Below are positions 16,648 to 25,912 of a stretch of 56,714 nucleotides of DNA, piece after piece. The notes under the pieces were generated by a model. The model was not told the origin of the DNA. It searched no databases and saw only the letters and a program-made list of their open reading frames with translations. Source of the stretch: Desulfarculaceae bacterium (GTDB taxonomy: Bacteria; Desulfobacterota; Desulfarculia; Desulfarculales; Desulfarculaceae). The DNA lies in the NCBI GenBank assembly GCA_021737645.1, contig JAIPDO010000021.1, forward strand, positions 1-56,714, given 5' to 3'. The position numbers were made by a program, and so were the translations under genes. The first letter of the stretch is position 1. Every line of letters begins with the position of its first letter.

Positions 16648-17613
16648 ATGAAAAAATTGATGGCGGTTTTGACCTGCTGCCTGGCCCTGGCCCTGGTGGC
16701 CGTGCCGGCGCTGGCCAAGGATTATCCCGCAAAGCCCATAACGGCCTACATCCCCTTGTCGGCCGGTGGGACCACCGACGTGTTCGTGCGCACCATCGCG
16801 CCCTACATGGAGAAATTTCTGGGCAAGTCGCTGATCCTGGTGAACAAGCCCGGCTCCGGCGGCGCGGTGGCCATCTCCACCCTGGCCAAGGCCAAGCCCG
16901 ACGGCTACACTTTCTCCTGGGCCAACCTGCCCACCCTGGTGACCATCCCCCAGATGCGCAAGCTGACCTATGACCCCAAGGATCTGGTCTACATCGCCTC
17001 GCCGATGCACTATGACTACATCCTCTACGTCAAGAAGGACTCACCCTACAACAGCCTGAAAGAGCTCATCGACTTCGCCCGCAAGAATCCGGGCAAGGCG
17101 ACCTACGGCACTCCCGGTCTGGGCACCACCAACCACCTGGGCGTGGCTTGGCTGGCCAATCACGAAAAAGTCAAGATGACCCCCATCCCCTTCAAGGGCA
17201 ACCCCAAGTCGGTGGCCGCGGTGCTGGGCGGCCACGTGGTGGCCTGCAACACCTCCACCACCGCTTCGGTGTCGGCCTTTAAGGGCGGCAGGCTCAAGCC
17301 TCTGGTGATCATGAGCGCCAACCGCATCCCCTTGACCCCGGACACCAAGACCTTGAAGGAGTTGGGCTACGACTTCAGCCAGTTCTCCTGCCTAGGCGCG
17401 GTGTTCCCCAAGGGCACCCCCGAGCCCATCCGCAAGAAGATCGAGGACGCCATCAAGTTTGCTCTTTCCCAGCCCGACGTGCAGAAAAAGGCCAAGGAAG
17501 AGCTGTACGTGAGCATCGACTTCCTGGACGGCAAAAAGTACCGGGAGCTTTGCGACCAGTACTGGGGCATCTGGGGCGGCATCCTCAAAGAGGTCGGCCT
17601 TAAGAAGTACTAG
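16648..17613 (+). CDS. TctC-family periplasmic solute-binding protein (TTT transporter)
   Basis: The protein is 321 residues. A Sec signal peptide ends near ALAKD at residues 24-26, and the mature part begins DYPAKPITAYIPLSAGGTTD, the usual Bug/TctC N-terminus. KPGSGGAVA, PDGYTF and GTTNHLGVAWLA are family landmarks. It captures a carboxylated, often aromatic or tricarboxylate ligand and delivers it to TctAB. A GGGAGGAAAG ribosome-binding site precedes the ATG. A large hairpin separates it from tctB, as expected where the binding protein must be made in excess. Confidence 0.92.
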   Translation: MKKLMAVLTCCLALALVAVPALAKDYPAKPITAYIPLSAGGTTDVFVRTIAPYMEKFLGKSLILVNKPGSGGAVAISTLAKAKPDGYTFSWANLPTLVTIPQMRKLTYDPKDLVYIASPMHYDYILYVKKDSPYNSLKELIDFARKNPGKATYGTPGLGTTNHLGVAWLANHEKVKMTPIPFKGNPKSVAAVLGGHVVACNTSTTASVSAFKGGRLKPLVIMSANRIPLTPDTKTLKELGYDFSQFSCLGAVFPKGTPEPIRKKIEDAIKFALSQPDVQKKAKEELYVSIDFLDGKKYRELCDQYWGIWGGILKEVGLKKY

Positions 17614-17664
17614 AGCGCCCTGGGCGCAGCCGCGCCCGGCGACTGGTTTCAATAATTCAAACAC

Positions 17665-17695
17665 GGCGGACCGGCCCACGCCAGGCCGGTCCGCC
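17665..17695 (+). promoter_or_regulatory. perfect intercistronic hairpin between tctC and tctB
   Basis: GGCGGACCGGCC (17665-17676) and GGCCGGTCCGCC (17684-17695) are perfect 12-base complements with a 7-base loop and no following U-tract. Such hairpins protect upstream mRNA from 3' exonucleases or partly attenuate transcription. That would raise the binding protein to membrane subunit ratio. Confidence 0.7.
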
Positions 17696-17709
17696 ACACG
17701 AGGGGTCTC

Positions 17710-18201
17710 ATGAACGCGCGGTCAGAGCTGTCCATAGCCATGGTGCTCATCGGCTTCAGCTTGCTCAACTACTTCTATCTGATACCCACGCAGGTGGTGG
17801 CCGAAGGCTCCTCGCCCGTTTACCCCGCCCTGATCAACACCATGCTGTTGTGCTTCTCTCTGGCCTACCTGGCCGAGGGTGTGCGCTGTTGGCGCAAGGA
17901 AAAGCAGGCCCAGGGCGAGGGCGGCTCCTGCTCCACCGGCGGGGGCAAGCTCATGGTGCGGCCCCTGGCCATGCTGGTGGTCACCGGGGCTTGGGTGCTC
18001 AGCATGGAGTACCTGGGCTTCATCATCTCCACCTTCATTTTCCTGATAATCGCCTCGCGCATCTTCGGCTCCAAGAGCTGGAGCAAGGCCCTGATCTTGA
18101 GCGTGGCGATGCCCCTTATCATCTCTTTTGTGTTCCGAGGGCTAAACGCCTTGTTGCCGGAGGGCCCGGCCGAGGAATTAATCAACCTGATTTTGGGCTG
18201 A
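17710..18201 (+). CDS. TctB-family small membrane subunit (TTT transporter)
   Basis: The protein is 163 residues with four predicted membrane segments (about residues 8-26, 40-56, 80-100 and 105-150) and a charged cytoplasmic loop, matching the size and layout of TctB. It forms the membrane channel with TctA, encoded 23 bases downstream. The sequence is weakly conserved, as usual for TctB, so context decides the call. Confidence 0.85.
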   Translation: MNARSELSIAMVLIGFSLLNYFYLIPTQVVAEGSSPVYPALINTMLLCFSLAYLAEGVRCWRKEKQAQGEGGSCSTGGGKLMVRPLAMLVVTGAWVLSMEYLGFIISTFIFLIIASRIFGSKSWSKALILSVAMPLIISFVFRGLNALLPEGPAEELINLILG

Positions 18202-18223
18202 GACGGGCAGGCGGAGTTAAACC

Positions 18224-19777
18224 ATGGGCGATATATTTGGCAATCTTTGGGACGGGGCTGTTTATGCCCTTTCGTTGTGGAACCTCCTGGCCATCGTCAT
18301 CGGCTACATCATCGGCATCATCGCCGGGGCCATCCCAGGAGTCATGGCGGTCACCGCCATGGTGCTCATTCTGCCTTACACCTTCACCCTGGAGCCCCTG
18401 TTCGCCATATCGCTGTTGATGGGCATCTACAAGGGCGGGGCCTACGCGGGCTCCATCACCGCCACCCTGTTCAACATCCCCGGCACCCCCGAGGCGGCGG
18501 CCACCGCCCTGGACAGCTACCCCATGTTCAAGCAGGGCATGCAAAAGCGCTCCCTGGAGATAGCCCTGTGGGCCTCTCTGTTCGGGGGCACGGTGAGCAA
18601 CCTGCTGCTGGTGTTCACCGCCCCGCCTCTGGCCGAGGTGGCCCTGCTTCTTGGTCCGCCGGAGATCGCCGCCCTGATCCTGTTCTCGCTCACTGCGGTG
18701 ATCACCCTGCTGGGCGACAGCCGCATGGACATCTGGAAGGGCTTCATCTCCATCACCATGGGGCTGATGCTGGCCACGGTGGGCCTGGACAACATGAGCG
18801 CCTCGCGGCGCTACGTCTTCGGCATCGAGGATCTGGACAACGGCGTGCCCTTTGTGCTCACCATCATAGCTCTGCTGGCCCTGTCCGAGGTGTTCATCCA
18901 GGCCGAGAAGGTGGGCGGCTTCACCTTGGGCAGCGCAGCGGAGGCGGTGAAAAAAATCATCCCCTACACCTGGAAGCAGCGCTGGCTGGACCTGAAGCTC
19001 TGCCTCAAGGACCTGATCCGCTCCTCCCTGGTCGGCTCGCTGTTGGGCGCGCTCCCCGGCATCGGGGCCACCACCGCGGCGTTCGTGTGCTACGGCGAGG
19101 CGCGGCGCTCGGCCAAGAAAAACGCCCGCTTCGGCAACGGCGACCCACGGGGCATCGCGGCCCCGGAGGCGGGCAACAACGCGGTGGCGGCGTCCTCGCT
19201 GATCCCCCTGATCACCCTGGGCATACCAGGCTCGGTGGCCGCGGCGGTGATGTACGGGGCCTTCATGATCCAGGGCATGATCCCCGGCCCCATGTTGATG
19301 ATGGAGCACCCGGAAATCATCTACGGCCTGTTCGTGCTGCTCATCGTCACCGACTTTATGGGCGCCTTCGTGGTGGCCCTGCCCTTCATCTCGGTGGTGC
19401 AGAAGATTTTCAAGAACCTGAACTACTCGCTGTTCTTCCCAGGAGTGGTGGTTTGCTGCGTGGTGGGGGTTTACGCCGAAGAGTTCAACGTTTTCAACCT
19501 GCGCATTTTCCTGGCCCTGGGCTTTGTGGGCTACATCATGCGCAAGATGGGCATGTCCATCCCGCCCTTCATCCTGGCCTTCATCCTGGGGCCCATTCTG
19601 GAGCGCAACACCCGCACCGCTTTGCTGCTGAGCAACGACAGCCCCATGATTTTCGTGCAGAGTCCCATCGCTTTGGTTCTGCTGATCCTGGCCGTTGCCG
19701 CCCTGGGGTGGTCCCTGTGGCGCAAAACCCATGGCGGCAAGAGCGTTCTGGATGTGCCCGAGGAGTTCAAACACTAG
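18224..19777 (+). CDS. TctA-family large permease subunit (TTT transporter)
   Basis: The protein is 517 residues and highly hydrophobic, with about 12 membrane segments. TctA signatures include IGIIAGAIPGVMAVTAM near residue 28, the GTPEAAATALDSYPM segment near 87 and its internal duplicate around LGALPGIGATTAAFV near 270. It is the energised permease for the ligand bound by TctC. The last gene of the GntR-flavoprotein-TTT cluster; no clear terminator follows. Confidence 0.94.
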   Translation: MGDIFGNLWDGAVYALSLWNLLAIVIGYIIGIIAGAIPGVMAVTAMVLILPYTFTLEPLFAISLLMGIYKGGAYAGSITATLFNIPGTPEAAATALDSYPMFKQGMQKRSLEIALWASLFGGTVSNLLLVFTAPPLAEVALLLGPPEIAALILFSLTAVITLLGDSRMDIWKGFISITMGLMLATVGLDNMSASRRYVFGIEDLDNGVPFVLTIIALLALSEVFIQAEKVGGFTLGSAAEAVKKIIPYTWKQRWLDLKLCLKDLIRSSLVGSLLGALPGIGATTAAFVCYGEARRSAKKNARFGNGDPRGIAAPEAGNNAVAASSLIPLITLGIPGSVAAAVMYGAFMIQGMIPGPMLMMEHPEIIYGLFVLLIVTDFMGAFVVALPFISVVQKIFKNLNYSLFFPGVVVCCVVGVYAEEFNVFNLRIFLALGFVGYIMRKMGMSIPPFILAFILGPILERNTRTALLLSNDSPMIFVQSPIALVLLILAVAALGWSLWRKTHGGKSVLDVPEEFKH

Positions 19778-20144
19778 GCTTGCGGCACCGGCGTGGGCTA
19801 TTCTTGTCCAATGCTTCCCCGGCGATGCGCGCGATTTCTTTGGGCACCAAATGACCGCGTAACAAATTGTCCGCTATTGGTGGGCAAGATCAGTCTCCAT
19901 AGCCCATGCCTTCCATGGGCTGGGGCGAATGGCGCTGGTAACCGGTTTGGCGTGGGCCGTTACAAGAGGCGGCCATAATTCTTTCCGCGCGCTCCCTGAG
20001 TTAATGCGCCAAAATCCCCCCTTCGGCAAAGTAAGCACGAAATATGCTATTTAGTCTATGGGCGTTTGACGCGAACTGCCGCGGAAGCGCCCATGGTCGC
20101 ATGCTGGTGCGCAAATACAATCCCCTGGGAGCTGACCAACACCC
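19778..20144. other. intergenic region after tctA
   Basis: About 370 bp. No convincing gene or hairpin terminator was found. On the minus strand around 19803-19880 a short stretch reads ADNLLRGHLVPKEIARIAGE, which is protein-like and may be a decayed gene fragment. It lacks a supported start or recognised family. Composition here is more AT-rich than the neighbouring genes. Confidence 0.35.
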
Positions 20145-22457
20145 TTGCTCTGGCTGATAAAAAAACCTGCCGCCGTTCACTTGGCCGCCGGTGGGCTCAT
20201 GTCCCTGGCCGCGGCGGTGCTCTTGCGCTGGTTGTGGGGTTTTCTGGTGCTGCCCGATGCCGCGCCCGCCGACCTCTGGGGCTGCGTACAGCCCTGGGGC
20301 CTCCGGCGTTTCGCCTTCCTGATCCTCCCTGGCATGGCCCTGGTCGGAAGCTTGTGCCTGGAGCTGCTGCTTTGGCTGGCCCCGCCGGGGCGCAGGCCCA
20401 CTCTGGCAAACGCGGCCTCCAAGGCCCGCGCCTGGGACCTGGCTACTTATGCCCTGTTGGGGTCGGTGGCCCTGGGTGCTTGGTGGTGGGGGCGTCCCGG
20501 CGCGGGCATGCTGCCCCTGGCCTTGGGGGTGGTGGTCTGGCTTACAGCCAAAGGCGCCCTTGTGCTTTGGCTGTTGTGGTCGGCCTGGCTGCGGCCCCAG
20601 GAGGGAGCCGCCCTGGGATGGCGCAGGCACGTGGCCATTTTCCTGGCGGTGTTTTGCATCCTGGCCATGACCAGCCTGTGGGTCAAGCAGGCCTCCAGCA
20701 CCGCCGGGGATGAGGTCTCCTATTTGCTCATGGCCCAAAGCCTGGCAAGCCACGGCACCCTGGACCAGCAAGCCACGGTGCTGGGCAAAGAGTACCGCGA
20801 CTTTTACTTTTGCCGCTGGAGCGACGGCCTCCGCTGGACCATGAAGTTTTCCCACTCCTACTTCCCCCTGTTTCTGTACCCACCTTACGCCCTTGGGGGC
20901 CGCCTGGGAGTGATGCTGTTTTTCGCGGGCATCATGGCCCTGTTGGCCGGGCAGCTATACGCCTGGCTGCTGAGTGCCGGGCTGGGCAAGGGCGTGGCCG
21001 CTCTCAGCGCGGGCCTGGTGTTGTTTGCCGCGCCGGTGCTGTGCCTGGGCCAGCATGCTCTCGTCGAGGCGCCGGGCATGCTGCTATTGGTGGTGGGCCT
21101 GCGCCTGGCTATGGCCGTGCCGCGCCGTCCCCTGACCGCATTACTGGGCCTGCTCACGGTGAGTGCCTGCCTTTACTTCATCAAGTTCCGCCTGGCCGCC
21201 CTGGGAGGCGGGCTGCTCGTTGCGGCTGTTTTCTGGTGGCTGGTCTCCCGGGTGGGCGCGCGCCGGGCCTTGCCGGTCGCCCTGGGCGCGGCGGTGTTGG
21301 CCGTTTTGGCCGTGCTGGCGCCGTCCGCCGGGTGTTTGCCTCACTCTTATTTCTGGGGGTGCGCCTCTTTCTCGGATGAGCTCCGCTGTGGTCTGGATCT
21401 GTGGGCCCGCTGCGGCCACTTATATACGCCTCTCTGGGTGATGTTCGGCGGTTTGGCCCTGGACCAGGCCTTCGGCCTGCTTTTAACCGCTCCGGTGATG
21501 CTGCTGGCCCTGGCCGGGATTCCCGCCGCCCTGCGCCGCCACCCACGCCCGGCTCTCACCGCCCTGGTCCCGGTGGTGATTTACGTGGGCATGGTGTGCC
21601 TGATGCGCTGGTACCGCTGGCAGGGCGGGTTCGACCTGCCAGCCCGGCTGTACCTGGTGGCCTTCCCGGCCCTGGCCCTGTTCCTGGGAATAATGATCTC
21701 GGCCCTGGCCCGGCCCTGGTGGCGGCTGGTGGCTTGGGCGGTGTCCTTGTGGGGTCTGGCGTACACCCTGGTGGTGGTGCTGATACCGGCCTTGCGCTGG
21801 GGACGCTCGGGGTTGATCAACCCGGCGGTGTCCCTGGCCCAGGACCGCTTGGGCTTGACCTTCTACCACCTGCTGCCCAGCACCTTTGTCTATTCCCCCC
21901 TGCTGCCCTGGTTAGCCGCCTTGACCGCCCTGGGCCTGGTGGGCCTGGCCTGGCTGGCTTGGAGAAACTCCGCCTTTGCCCAGGCAGGCGCTTGGCGTCT
22001 GCCCGCCAAGGAGGCGCTGGCGCTGGCGCTGGGCCTGGCCCTGCTTGTCGCGGCCCCGCTGGCCGGAGCCAAGCTGTGGCCGCCCCGCGCCCTGGAGGCC
22101 GAGCTGATGCGCGGCGGCCCCCACTCGCCCTTGTGGGTGGAAAACGCCTTTCCCTGGGACATGCGGGGCCGCAGCCTGAGCAGCGGCAGTTGGATCACCG
22201 GGCGGCTGTTCTTCCCCGGCGGAGCGGCCCGTCTTAGGCTGGTGGCCAGGGCGGGGAGCCTCGGCCGGGTGGTGCTTAGCCTGGATGGGCGAACCCTGCC
22301 CGGCTTGGCCTTCAGCAAGGGCCACCGCCTGGAGGTCATCCTGCCGCAGGTGAGCAGGGGATGGCACCAGCTACGCTTGACTTGGCGCTCCTGCCCCGGG
22401 CGCGATTGCTATCTTCTGGTGGACCGGTTGGAACTCTTACCCGGCGGACCCGGATAA
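20145..22457 (+). CDS. integral membrane protein, GT-C glycosyltransferase-like
   Basis: The protein is up to 770 residues. It is read here from a TTG at 20145; an ATG at 20199 is an alternative and neither has a strong ribosome-binding site. About 11-12 membrane segments cover residues 10-630. A soluble beta-rich C-terminal part of about 130 residues follows and could be a carbohydrate-binding-like domain. The segment DEVSYLLMAQSLASHGTLDQ (about 193-212), an acidic pair in the first large loop followed by a helix, is the typical catalytic-loop pattern of GT-C (PMT/ArnT-type) enzymes. These use polyprenyl-phosphate sugars. The gene is convergent with the radical SAM gene and overlaps it by 21 bases. 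With the GT2 gene nearby, a role in envelope glycan or lipid glycosylation is likely. Confidence 0.62.
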   Translation: MLWLIKKPAAVHLAAGGLMSLAAAVLLRWLWGFLVLPDAAPADLWGCVQPWGLRRFAFLILPGMALVGSLCLELLLWLAPPGRRPTLANAASKARAWDLATYALLGSVALGAWWWGRPGAGMLPLALGVVVWLTAKGALVLWLLWSAWLRPQEGAALGWRRHVAIFLAVFCILAMTSLWVKQASSTAGDEVSYLLMAQSLASHGTLDQQATVLGKEYRDFYFCRWSDGLRWTMKFSHSYFPLFLYPPYALGGRLGVMLFFAGIMALLAGQLYAWLLSAGLGKGVAALSAGLVLFAAPVLCLGQHALVEAPGMLLLVVGLRLAMAVPRRPLTALLGLLTVSACLYFIKFRLAALGGGLLVAAVFWWLVSRVGARRALPVALGAAVLAVLAVLAPSAGCLPHSYFWGCASFSDELRCGLDLWARCGHLYTPLWVMFGGLALDQAFGLLLTAPVMLLALAGIPAALRRHPRPALTALVPVVIYVGMVCLMRWYRWQGGFDLPARLYLVAFPALALFLGIMISALARPWWRLVAWAVSLWGLAYTLVVVLIPALRWGRSGLINPAVSLAQDRLGLTFYHLLPSTFVYSPLLPWLAALTALGLVGLAWLAWRNSAFAQAGAWRLPAKEALALALGLALLVAAPLAGAKLWPPRALEAELMRGGPHSPLWVENAFPWDMRGRSLSSGSWITGRLFFPGGAARLRLVARAGSLGRVVLSLDGRTLPGLAFSKGHRLEVILPQVSRGWHQLRLTWRSCPGRDCYLLVDRLELLPGGPG

Positions 22458-23870
22458 CAGACGCCAGGCGGTGCGGGCGAAATCCCCGGCTGTGGGCCGG
22501 TTGGGCATCACCCGGTTGACCATGCACCATCCCTTCCATCCCTTGCGCAGCACCTCGTATACCGGCCCCAAAGGCAGGCGCATCAGGCCGGGCAGGTAGG
22601 GGCGCAGCCAGGGGAACTCCACGGTGAGGGCGAACAGCTTGCCCAGGTTGGTCAATTCCTTGCGGTGCTCCACCTTGAGCACCGAGCCGTGGAAGTAGGC
22701 TTGGTCCAGGCCGCTGAGGTCGCCGTCAAATAGGCCCATGTCCTGGGCCATGTCGTGGATGGGCGTGCCGGGATAGGGCGTGAGAAACGACACCGTGGAA
22801 AAGGCGGGCTTCAGGGCGATGTTCATGTCCAGAGTCTTGAAATCCGCCGCCAGGGAGCCGCCGGGCAGGCCGACCATGTTTTGCACCCAGCTCACCAGGC
22901 CGTGCCGTTTCAGCAAACGGCCCATCTCGTAAATCTTGTCGTCGGGCACCGGCCGGTTGAGCACCGAACGCCTGAAGGCCTCGTCACCGGTCTCCACCGA
23001 CCAGTTAACGCTGTGGCAACCGGCCTGCTTGAGTAGGCTCATCACTTCGTCGTCGGCCTGCAAAGGGTTCAGGGCGCAGCTGAAAGGCACCCCCACCCCT
23101 TGGGCGTAGGCCGGGGCGAACTCGCGCAGCCACTTCTTGCTGAATCCCAGAGAGGCGTCCACAAAGCGGAAAAACTGCACCGGGTAGTTGTCTCTTAGCC
23201 CGGCCAGCTCCTGTACCAGCAGGTCCACCCGGCGCATGCGCACCTTGTTCCTGAGGCCGTGTTTGGTCATGAAATCGCGGTGAAAACAGTAGGAGCACTT
23301 GAAGGTGCAGCCCCGCCCGGCCAGCACCGTCTTCATGGGGGTGCGGGCCAAGTGGGGGAACTTGTCGTAGAGCAGGGCCCGGTCCGGGAAGGGCAGGTCG
23401 TCCAGGGAGCGTTGCCCCGGCTCCACCGGACCGGCCACGATTTCCCCGTCCTGTTTGCGGCGCAGGTTGGGGATGCCCTCCAGGCCCAGCCTCTGGTCCA
23501 TCCGGTCGCACAGCTCCACCAGGGCCCGCTCGCCCTCGCCCACGCAGATCAAATCCAGGCCCGGCTCCTGCTCCAGCACCGAGGGCACGAAGGTGGGATG
23601 GGGCCCGCCGAAGATGCTGGTAAGCGGGATCAAGCTTTTGAGGCGGCGGTTGAAGTCGGCGAAGCGCTGGTGGGCCCCGGTGACCACGCTGTAAGCCACC
23701 AACTTGATGCCGTGCTCTTTTATGGTGGCCGCCGCGTCGGTGAGGTCCAGGTCGCAGATGTGCGGGGCGTGGCCCGCCTTTTTCAAACAGGCCGAAAGGT
23801 ATTCCACCCCCAGGGGCTCGAAGCCGCCCAGGGCGAAGTTTTTGATGTCTGCCACGAAAAGAACCTGCAC
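22437..23870 (-). CDS. B12-binding-domain radical SAM protein
   Basis: The protein is 477 residues. The GTG at 23870 is chosen because the conserved sequence (VQVLFVADIKNFALGG) starts there and AAGGAG lies about 10 bases upstream. A longer open frame continues into the neighbouring gene. Residues 1-150 form a cobalamin-binding Rossmann-type domain. The radical SAM cluster motif is C188-x3-C192-x2-C195 (GRGCTFKCSYCF). Members of this class perform methyl transfers or skeletal changes on lipids, hopanoids and natural products. It is the last gene of the three-gene minus-strand operon with the GT2 and FAD oxidoreductase genes, so lipid or glycan modification is plausible. The substrate is unknown. 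Confidence 0.85.
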   Translation of the reverse strand: MQVLFVADIKNFALGGFEPLGVEYLSACLKKAGHAPHICDLDLTDAAATIKEHGIKLVAYSVVTGAHQRFADFNRRLKSLIPLTSIFGGPHPTFVPSVLEQEPGLDLICVGEGERALVELCDRMDQRLGLEGIPNLRRKQDGEIVAGPVEPGQRSLDDLPFPDRALLYDKFPHLARTPMKTVLAGRGCTFKCSYCFHRDFMTKHGLRNKVRMRRVDLLVQELAGLRDNYPVQFFRFVDASLGFSKKWLREFAPAYAQGVGVPFSCALNPLQADDEVMSLLKQAGCHSVNWSVETGDEAFRRSVLNRPVPDDKIYEMGRLLKRHGLVSWVQNMVGLPGGSLAADFKTLDMNIALKPAFSTVSFLTPYPGTPIHDMAQDMGLFDGDLSGLDQAYFHGSVLKVEHRKELTNLGKLFALTVEFPWLRPYLPGLMRLPLGPVYEVLRKGWKGWCMVNRVMPNRPTAGDFARTAWRLLSGSAG

Positions 23871-23895
23871 CGCCGCTGTCGCTCCTTTTTGGCCC

Positions 23896-25176
23896 TCAGG
23901 CCGCCTCGGCCCCGCTGGCCAGGCGCTCCAGGGCCAGGGCCGCCGCCTGCCGCCCCGAGCCGATAACGCTGCTGAGCGTGCGGCTGTGGGGATAGATGGT
24001 GGCGTTGCCTGCGAAGAACACGCCGGGCAGGCGGCCTTGTAGATTATGGATTTGTTGCCGGTAGTCCACATCGAACACCGGGGTGGCCACCGGGCTTTGG
24101 GTTACCAGGCAGTCCATGAGTTCCACCGGGCCGGCCATGGCCCTCAGGTCCTTTAGGTACAGTTCGCGCACCTCGTCAGCCGGGGCGGTGATCAGGGGAT
24201 GTTCGCTGGGCAAGTAGGCCGAGCAGTAGACCAGGTTGGCCCGGTGGCGGCCCAGCCGGGACTGGTTCACCACCACCTTGCAGGAAAAGCCCGGCTCCAG
24301 GATGTTGGTCCAGTAGGGCAACTCCAGGGGACCCTCCAGGGCCATGAGCGCGCAGGCCACGCCCTGGTACTTCACCCGGCTCTCGAAGCTGAAGTTCACC
24401 GGCAGCCGGGCGAAATAGTTGAGCGGCAGGGTATTGATCACCACCCTGGCGGCGTGGCTACGGCCTCCGGCGTGCACCATGTAGCCTTCCTTGGTGCGCT
24501 CCAGGGCGGTGACCGGCGAGTTCAGCCGGGTCTCCGCACTCTGGGCCAGCTCCTCGCCCAGACGGCGGGTCAGGCGGTCCAGGCCGCCGTCAAGATAGCC
24601 CAGCATCTCGCCGCTCACCCCCTTGGCCTTGGTGGCGGCCAGGCCCTTGATGCGCCCGTGCAGAAAACCGGCGCACACCCGCTCCGGGGGGATGCCGAAC
24701 TTGTTGCGCATCATGGGGGCCATCATCTTGCGGTACACGCTCTGGCCCCAGTGGCGCACGATCCAATCCTTGGCGCTGACCCCGGCCAAGTTTTGGCTCT
24801 GGGTGAAGCGCGAGGTGAGCATGCCCGCGCAAAAGCGCAGCTTGTCCGCCAGATTGAAGGGAGCGAAACGCAATAGGTCCTGGGGGCGGCTGAAGGGATA
24901 GAGCCGCTGTTCCAAATAGAAGGCCATGGAGGTCTCCTGCCACAGCAGGGAGCTTTCCAGGCCCATCCGGCCGATCAGGTCCAGCAGAAAGGTGTCGTGG
25001 GGCTTGATGTGGTGATAAAACCATTCCACCGACTCGCCGGCCACCTGGCCGCAACGCCCCGCCCCGCCCAGGCCGCCGGTGGCCTCCAACAGCAGACACC
25101 CGGCCCCACCGTGCATCAGGCGGCGGGCGGCAGCCAGGCCGGAATAACCGCCGCCCAACACCACGGCGTCATACAT
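23896..25176 (-). CDS. FAD-dependent oxidoreductase (protoporphyrinogen oxidase/UDP-galactopyranose mutase-like)
   Basis: The protein is 426 residues. It begins with a dinucleotide-binding motif, AVVLGGGYSGLAAARRL (residues 4-20), then a LLLEA acid end. The C-terminal FAD motif reads GVFFAGNATIYPHSR, and SVIGSGRQAA follows. It belongs to the amine-oxidase-like NAD(P)/FAD superfamily. Members next to glycosyltransferases often act on lipid-linked sugars or isoprenoid lipids. It overlaps the GT2 gene by eight bases and is followed 25 bases later by the radical SAM gene, so the three are probably co-transcribed. Confidence 0.8.
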   Translation of the reverse strand: MYDAVVLGGGYSGLAAARRLMHGGAGCLLLEATGGLGGAGRCGQVAGESVEWFYHHIKPHDTFLLDLIGRMGLESSLLWQETSMAFYLEQRLYPFSRPQDLLRFAPFNLADKLRFCAGMLTSRFTQSQNLAGVSAKDWIVRHWGQSVYRKMMAPMMRNKFGIPPERVCAGFLHGRIKGLAATKAKGVSGEMLGYLDGGLDRLTRRLGEELAQSAETRLNSPVTALERTKEGYMVHAGGRSHAARVVINTLPLNYFARLPVNFSFESRVKYQGVACALMALEGPLELPYWTNILEPGFSCKVVVNQSRLGRHRANLVYCSAYLPSEHPLITAPADEVRELYLKDLRAMAGPVELMDCLVTQSPVATPVFDVDYRQQIHNLQGRLPGVFFAGNATIYPHSRTLSSVIGSGRQAAALALERLASGAEAA

Positions 25177-25912
25177 GGCCGGTCAACCGCAAGGAAAGCA
25201 GGTGGCGCAGTGAAACCGGGTAGCGCCGTGAGGTTGCGTATTTGGATCGGCCCCACTGGCGGCTGCGGTGCCTCACCGGCACCCCCTTGACCCGGCCGCC
25301 CTGCAAATGGGCGAGTAAGGGAATCAGACGATGGGTGCCGCAGGTCCACTCAAAACAGCGTAGCCGTTCGGTGGGCGCGGCGCGCAGGCCGCAGTTCACG
25401 TCCCGGAACTGGTGGCCGAAAAGCAGCCAGATAAGCCGGTTGTATATCCAGGAGGGCAGGCGTTTACCCCAAAAAGAGTCTTGGCGGCGCACCCGAATCC
25501 CATATGCGCAATCATAACCCTGCTCCACCAGGGCCACCAATTCGGGAATCTGGGCCGGGTCCTCCTGCAGGTCGGCATCGATGGTCACGGTTATGGGGGC
25601 TTTGGCCATGGCCAGTCCGGCGGCCAGAGCGGCGCTTTTTCCGGCGTGGGGGATGCGCAGATAGATGAAGCCCCGGCAGCCCTGCAAAAGTTGAGGGCTG
25701 GCGTCATCGGAGCCATCGTCCACCACGATGACCTCGGCCCCCAGGGAGTCGGCCAAGTTGGCCAAACCACCATAGAGACTGGGAATGCTTTCCTGCTCGT
25801 TGAAGACCGGAACGATTATGGAAACCGCCGGTACGGCCTCCGCTTGCGGAGGGTTGACAAGCGTAGCCATTGGGTGGCGTGGCGCAATTATGTCATTATC
25901 CATGACATCCAT
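25169..25912 (-). CDS. family 2 glycosyltransferase (polyprenyl-phosphate type)
   Basis: The protein is 247 residues from an ATG at 25912, chosen because GGAG lies upstream and the domain follows soon after. In-frame sequence upstream is not homologous. GT-A motifs: VSIIVPVFNEQESIP, VIVVDDGSDDASP and TIDADLQEDP (DxD near residue 110), with a later NCGLRA segment. This is the pattern of dolichol/undecaprenyl-phosphate glycosyltransferases without a C-terminal membrane tail. It likely loads a sugar on a polyprenyl phosphate, which GT-C enzymes such as the one at 20145 could use. Confidence 0.85.
   Translation of the reverse strand: MDVMDNDIIAPRHPMATLVNPPQAEAVPAVSIIVPVFNEQESIPSLYGGLANLADSLGAEVIVVDDGSDDASPQLLQGCRGFIYLRIPHAGKSAALAAGLAMAKAPITVTIDADLQEDPAQIPELVALVEQGYDCAYGIRVRRQDSFWGKRLPSWIYNRLIWLLFGHQFRDVNCGLRAAPTERLRCFEWTCGTHRLIPLLAHLQGGRVKGVPVRHRSRQWGRSKYATSRRYPVSLRHLLSLRLTGHV

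Noticed and set aside
18182..19774. Long frame opposite tctA
   Set aside because: tctA has the TctA signatures and operon context; the antisense frame does not resemble any protein.
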